Source of the DNA: an uncultured Pseudomonadota bacterium
Lineage (GTDB): Bacteria; Pseudomonadota; Gammaproteobacteria; Burkholderiales; SG8-39
Assembly: GCA_903921325.1 (NCBI GenBank)
Contig: CAIXPL010000016.1
Span: 248,001 to 312,000 of the forward strand
Reading direction: 5' to 3'
Length of the DNA stretch: 64,000 nucleotides
Numbering within the stretch: the first letter of the stretch is position 1; each line of letters starts with the position of its first letter. Position numbers and translations under genes: made by a program. Of this stretch, positions 56,701-62,700 are shown in pieces. The notes beneath the pieces were generated by a model. That model did no database searches and was not told where the DNA came from. It saw nothing but the letters and a program-made list of their open reading frames with translations.

Positions 56701-59700
56701 TGATACCGGCGCCCCCATTGCTCGACAGCGCGGCCCACTGCGCGCTGGTGAGCGCACCGATCTGCGCCGTGGTCATCGCAGCGATCTGCGCGCACGAGAT
56801 ATTGGCAATCTGATCGGTCGTGAGCAGATTGACCGTCGTGCCCAGTGCGGCGATGGCGGCGGTGTTCAGATTGGGGAACAGCGTCGGATTGATCGCGGCC
56901 AGATCGGCACCCGGTAGCGCTGCTGCGGCGGCACTCGCCAGCGCAGCGAGTGCACCTGAACCGAGTGCAGCCGTTTGCGCCGTGCCAAGTGCCGCGGCTT
57001 GAGTCGCGGTCATGCCCGCGGCATCAGTGCCCAGAGTGGCGATTTGTGCGGTGCCGAGCGCGTCCAGATACGTGCCGGTCAGATTGGCAATCGCGACAGA
57101 GCTGAGCGAGCCCAGGTGAGTGCCCAGCGCGACCAGTTGATCGGTGCTCAGACCCGCGGCATTGGTGCCAATCGCGGCGATCTGACTGGTGGTGAATTGG
57201 GCAATCAGGTTCGTGGTGATACCGGCCAGGCTCGCCGGCGCAATGGCACCGATTTGTGCGCTGCTCAAGGTGAGCACGTTGGCGCCGAGGGCGGCGATGT
57301 CGCTGCTGTTGAGGGCATTGACCGCGCTCCCCAGGGCGGCCAACTGGCCGGTCGACAGCGCCACGAAGTCGTTGCTCGGCATCGCCTGCAGGTCAGTCGG
57401 GCTGAGCCCGGCCAGAGCCGCCGGTGTGAGCAGCGCTATCACAGCGGTGCTCAGGGCGTTCACTTGTGTGGTGCTCAGGGCCGCGATCTGCGCTGAGTTG
57501 AGTCCAGGCGCGCCCTGCGCTGACACGGCCGCCAGTTGCGTGACATTCATGCTGGCGAACGCGGTCGGGGTCAATCCGGCGATGGCGTCAGACCCCATCG
57601 CCGCAATATCGGCAGTGTTGAGCACATTGATGTCGGCCGTGTTCAGGCCGGCGGTGTTGCTGCCAAGCAGCGCAAACTCTGCGGTGGTCAACTGACCGAT
57701 CTGGGTCGTACTCAGCCAGCCGATGGCGGTGCTCGAGAGTGCGCTGACACCACTGCCCAGAGTGGCGATTTCGGTGGCGTTGAACTGCTGCAGCGCGCCG
57801 CTACTGAGGGCGGCCAGCGCCGCACTTGGCAGAAGGTCAACGAAGGTGCCCAGGACGTTGACATCGGCCGCATTCAGGCCAGCCGCATTAGTCCCCAGGC
57901 TTGTCACTTGAGCGGTGGTGAACTGCGCGATCGAAATGGCCGGTAATGCTGCGATGCCGGCGCTCGAGAGCGAACCAACGCGTGTGCCGAGCAGCGCTAC
58001 GTCGGTCGGATTGAGGCCGGCCGCGCCACTGCCAAATGCGGCCAACTGGGTCGCCGAGAGGGCATTGATCGCGGCGGTGCTGAGCGAGGCCACCGCGCCT
58101 GAGGTCAGCGCGCTCACCTCGCTGTCCAGCGTGACGATATCGGCGGTGGTCAAGCCGGCGGCATTGGTGCCGAACGTGGCAATTTGCGTGGTGGAAAGCG
58201 CGGCCATGTCGAGCGTGCTGAGGCTCGCCACACTTGCCGAGCTGAGTGTGGTGATGGCGGTCCCCACACTGGCAATGACCGGCGCACTCAACAGCGACAC
58301 ATTGGTGCCGAGGCCGGCAATGGAGGTACCCAAAGCGATGGCTTGATCGCTTGTGAACTGGCCCACCACCTGCGCACTGAGGGCCGATACCGCCGCCGTT
58401 GTAAGCGCTGACAAAGCGGCGTTGCTGAGCGCGGCTTGTTGTGTCGTCGTGAACGCCGCCACCTCGGCACTGGAAAGCCCGGCTGCCCCGGCACCGAGGG
58501 TGGCGATCTGGCCGGGGGACATAGTGATTGCATTGGCACTGGGTAGCGCCGCGATCGCGGTTGCGCTGAGGGCGCCAGCTTTGGTGCCAAGCGCCGCGAC
58601 GTCGGCAGCGGTATTGATGCCGGCGGCATTGGTCCCGAGCACCGCCAGTTGCGCGTTGCTCAGGGCGGCCACATTTGCCGTGCTGGCCGCGAGATAGGAC
58701 ATTTCGTTGGCGCCGAGATAGAACACCGAGGTGCCAAGCGCCGCGACATCGGCGGTGCTCCAGCTGCCGCCGCCGTTCAGAACCGACAGGGCACCACTGC
58801 TCAAGGCGCCGATCTGGGCAGGGCTCATGAACTGCAGCGAAGTGGCCAGATTGTCATTCAGGCTGGCCGGCACGGCGGCCAGCTGATCGGTGGTCAACGC
58901 CTGCGCGGCGGCGCTGGATACCCAGGCAAGACCATTCACCCCGGCCATATTGGCCACCGGTATGGCCGATGCGGCGGCCGGACTGAGATAGGCAAAGGCC
59001 GATTCGATCTGCAGCAGCTGGCTACTGGACAAGGTGGCTGCCTGGGTCGCGCTCAGACCGGCCGCCCCGGTGCCCAACAGCGACAATTGCCCGGTGGTGA
59101 GGGCCATGATCTCGGGGCCGGTGAGCGATCTGATCTGGGCGCTGCTGATGCCGATGAAATCAGTGCTGGGCAGGGTTTGGATAACGCTTGAGCCGAGCGC
59201 GGAAATGTCCGGTCCCAGAGCGGCGAGCGAGGCCGATCCCAAGCCGGCTGCGCCACTGCCCAGATAGGACAGGTTGCTGCCGATTGCTGCCAACTGGCTG
59301 CTCGACAATTGCGCCACGGCACTGCTGGTGAGCGCGGCCAACCCGTCGCTCGCGAGCGCGCCCACATGGGTGCCCAGGGCATTGATATCGGCGGCATTCA
59401 GACCCGCAGCGTTACTTGCGAGCCCGGCCAGCTGAGCGGTGCTCAGTGCGCTGATCGCGGTCAATGTCAATCCTGAAACGCCATCGCTGGTGAGCGCGTT
59501 CAGGTGGGTGCCCAGTGCCACGATGTCGGCAGCATTCAGTCCACCGGCAGCCGCCCATCCCATCGCCGCCAACTGTGCCGAAGGCAGCGCCGCCACGGCC
59601 GTGGTACCGAGCGATCCCACCGCCGTGCTGCTCAGGTAGAACAGACTGTTCAGTGCCACCAGATCGGCCGCATTCATATTGGCCGCGTTGGTGCCAAGGG

Positions 59701-62700
59701 CTGTTGTCTGCGTGGTCGTGAAGGCCTGGAAATCGGCCGTTGTCAGGGCACCAATGGCACTCGCGGTCAGGATGCTGACGCCGGTTCCAATGCTGGAAAT
59801 GTCGCTGGGCGAGAGCCCTGCGGCATTGCTGCCGAGCGCCGCCAACTGTGGGGTCGAGAAGGCACCCATTGCCGCGGGGGTCATGGCGGCCAGTGCACTG
59901 CTTGACAATGCAGCCAGTGCCGCAGTCGAGAGTGCATCCTGCGAGGTGTTCGAGAGTGCCGCAATGTCGGCGCTCACGAGACCGGCCGCGTTCGCGCCAA
60001 ACCCGGCAATTTGTCCGGTGCTCATCGCAGCCAGTGCAGTGCTTGAGAGCACCGCGACCGAATTGCTTGGCAGCGCGCCCAGTGCGCTCGCGCTGAGCGC
60101 CACTTGCTGCCCGGTACCGAGCACGTTGACAAGGCCTGTGCCGAGGCCCGCGGCGTTGCTGCCAAAGGCTGCAATATCGGTCGTCGGCAGAACTGCAAAG
60201 GCTGCGGTGGACAGTCCGGCCAGCGCACCACTGGCTAGCGCGGCGTACGCCGCACTGGACAGCGCCAGCTGCTGGTCGCTCGATAGCGCAGCCAGATCAG
60301 CACTCGTCAATCCCACGGCGTCGGTCGCCAGGGTGGCGAGTTGCGCATTGGACAGGCCGCCAATCGCGTTGCTCGACAGAGCGTTGAGCGACGCCGAGGT
60401 CAGATAGGCTGCGTTGGTTCCGAGTGCGCCGACCTGACCCGCACCAAAGTAGATCGCGTTGGTGCCCATGCTGGCCACTTGCGCGGTGCTGAAGCTGGCA
60501 ATGTCGCTGCCTGAGAAATTGGCAATGGCCCCCGGTCCAAGCGCCCACACGGCGGTGCCCAGTGTGGCGATCTGATCGGTGGTAAGGCCACCAACCCCGA
60601 TGTTGCCGATTTGCCCCAGCTGGGTCGTGCTGAGTGCAAGCAGTTGATCACTGGTGAGCACCGAGATAGCGGTCGAGCTCAGATCGGCGATGGCGCCGGC
60701 GCCGGTGAGGCTGGCCACGCGGGTGCCCAGTTGAGCGATATCGGCGGTGCTCAGGCCGGCGCTTCCAGACCCAAGTGCATTCAGCTGGGTGTTCGACAAT
60801 GCGCCGATCTGAGACAGCGTGAAGGCCGCCACCTGGCCACTGGAGAGTGCCGCCATTTCGGTGGTGGTAAGCGCATTGATATCGGCAATGGGCAGCGCCG
60901 TGATGGCGGCGGGGCTCAGATTGCTCACCAGACTGGGCAGCGCGCTGATCGCCGCGGGCGACAGTCCTGCGGCGGCGGTGCCCAGCAGGGCGAGTGCGCT
61001 GCTGGTGAACGCAGCCAGCTGTGCGCTTGATAGGCCAGCCACATCGGCACTGGTCAGTCCGGCCGCGTTGGTGCCGAGCAGCGCCAGCTCCTGAGTCGGC
61101 ATCGCCGCAATGATGGCAGGGGACAAGGCACCCAGCCCGGCACTGCTCAGTGCATAGAGACCGGTGCCCAATGCCGCAATTTGATTGGCGCTCAGATGGG
61201 CGACTGTGGCACTGGGGAGCGCCGCCAGCGCGTCGCTCGTCAAAGCACCAACGGTGAGGCCGAGCACGCCCACGTCGGTGGACGACAGGCCCGCTGCGTT
61301 GCTGCCCAGACTTGCAATCTGGACGGTGCCAAAGGCGGCCACGGCGCCTGGTGTCAATGCGGACAGGCCAGCGCTGCTCAGAGCGCCGACTGCACTTCCC
61401 AGCGCCGTGACATCGGTGGCGCCAAGGCCGACAGCGGAGGTGCCAAGCAGACCCAGTTGAGTGCTCGATAGCGCCACCACCGCCTGCGTGCTCAGCGCGG
61501 CGATGGCACTTGAGGTAAGCGCGGACACCTCGCCGTTGAGCGCGCTGATATCGGCCGCGGTGAGACCGGCGGCATTGCTGGCCAGACCGGCCACCTGAAC
61601 GGTCGAGAGCGATGCAATCGCAGCACTGGTGAGGCTGTTGATGGCAGTGGAATTGAGACTGTCTGCCAATGTGCCCAGATGTGTGAGTGCACTGACGCCC
61701 AGCACGCTCGCATTGGTGCCAAAGCCGGCCACACCCGCTGTCGACAGGGACGCCAACTGGCTCGGACTGAGCGCGAGCACCGCGTCGGTGCCAAGCGCAC
61801 CGAGAGCGGTGGCATTTAACACCGAAGCGGTTGTGCCAAGCGCGTTGATGTCGGCAGCATTGACGCCTGCTGCGCCAGTCGCGAGGCTTGCAATCTGGGT
61901 GCTCGACAGGCCGCTGATCTGTGTCGTGCTCATGGCTGCCACATCGGCGCTGGGCAAGGCCGCGATGGCGGTGGTCGAAAGATCCTGGAGGGTCGAGCCG
62001 AGCGCCGAGATTTCCACGGGCGACAGGCCTGCTGCATTGGTGCCCAGCATGCCCAATTGCGCGGTGGTGAGCGCCAGAATGGTCGCCGAGGGCAGCGCGG
62101 CGATGCCGGCGCTACCCAGTACGACCACGCTCGAGCCGATCGATCCGAGTTGTGATCCGCTGAGCGCCTGGGTGGCGTCATTGGACAGCGCAGCGAGCGC
62201 AGTGGCCGACAGGCTCGCCGTATTGGTGCCAAGCACGATGATGTCGAGGGCGCTCAAACCAGCCGCATCGGTGCCCAGCGTGGCCACCTGCGCGGCGGTC
62301 ATCACGCTCATGGCGGTGAGATCGAGGCCGCCGATGGCGGCGCTGGTCAGGTATGACACCCGGGTGTCGAGCGCGGTGAGTTGACTGGCTGACACGCCAC
62401 TCGCGCCGTCGCCGCTCAAATTGGCCAGAGACAGGTTGCTCAAGGCGCCGATCTGCGCGGTCGTGAGACTGTTGACCTGGGCCGAACCCAGACCCGCCGC
62501 TGCGGTGCCCAGGGCAGCAAACTCCGCACCGGTCATGGCCTGCAGATCAGCGGTGGTGAGACCGGCCACCTGCTGTGAGGTCAGACCGGCGAGGCTCGCC
62601 GGGTTCAGCGCGGCGATGGCACTCGTTGACATGGCATCGAGCCGGGTGCCCAGCGCGGCGATCTGATCGCTCGACAGACTGGCCGCCGCATTGGTGCCCA

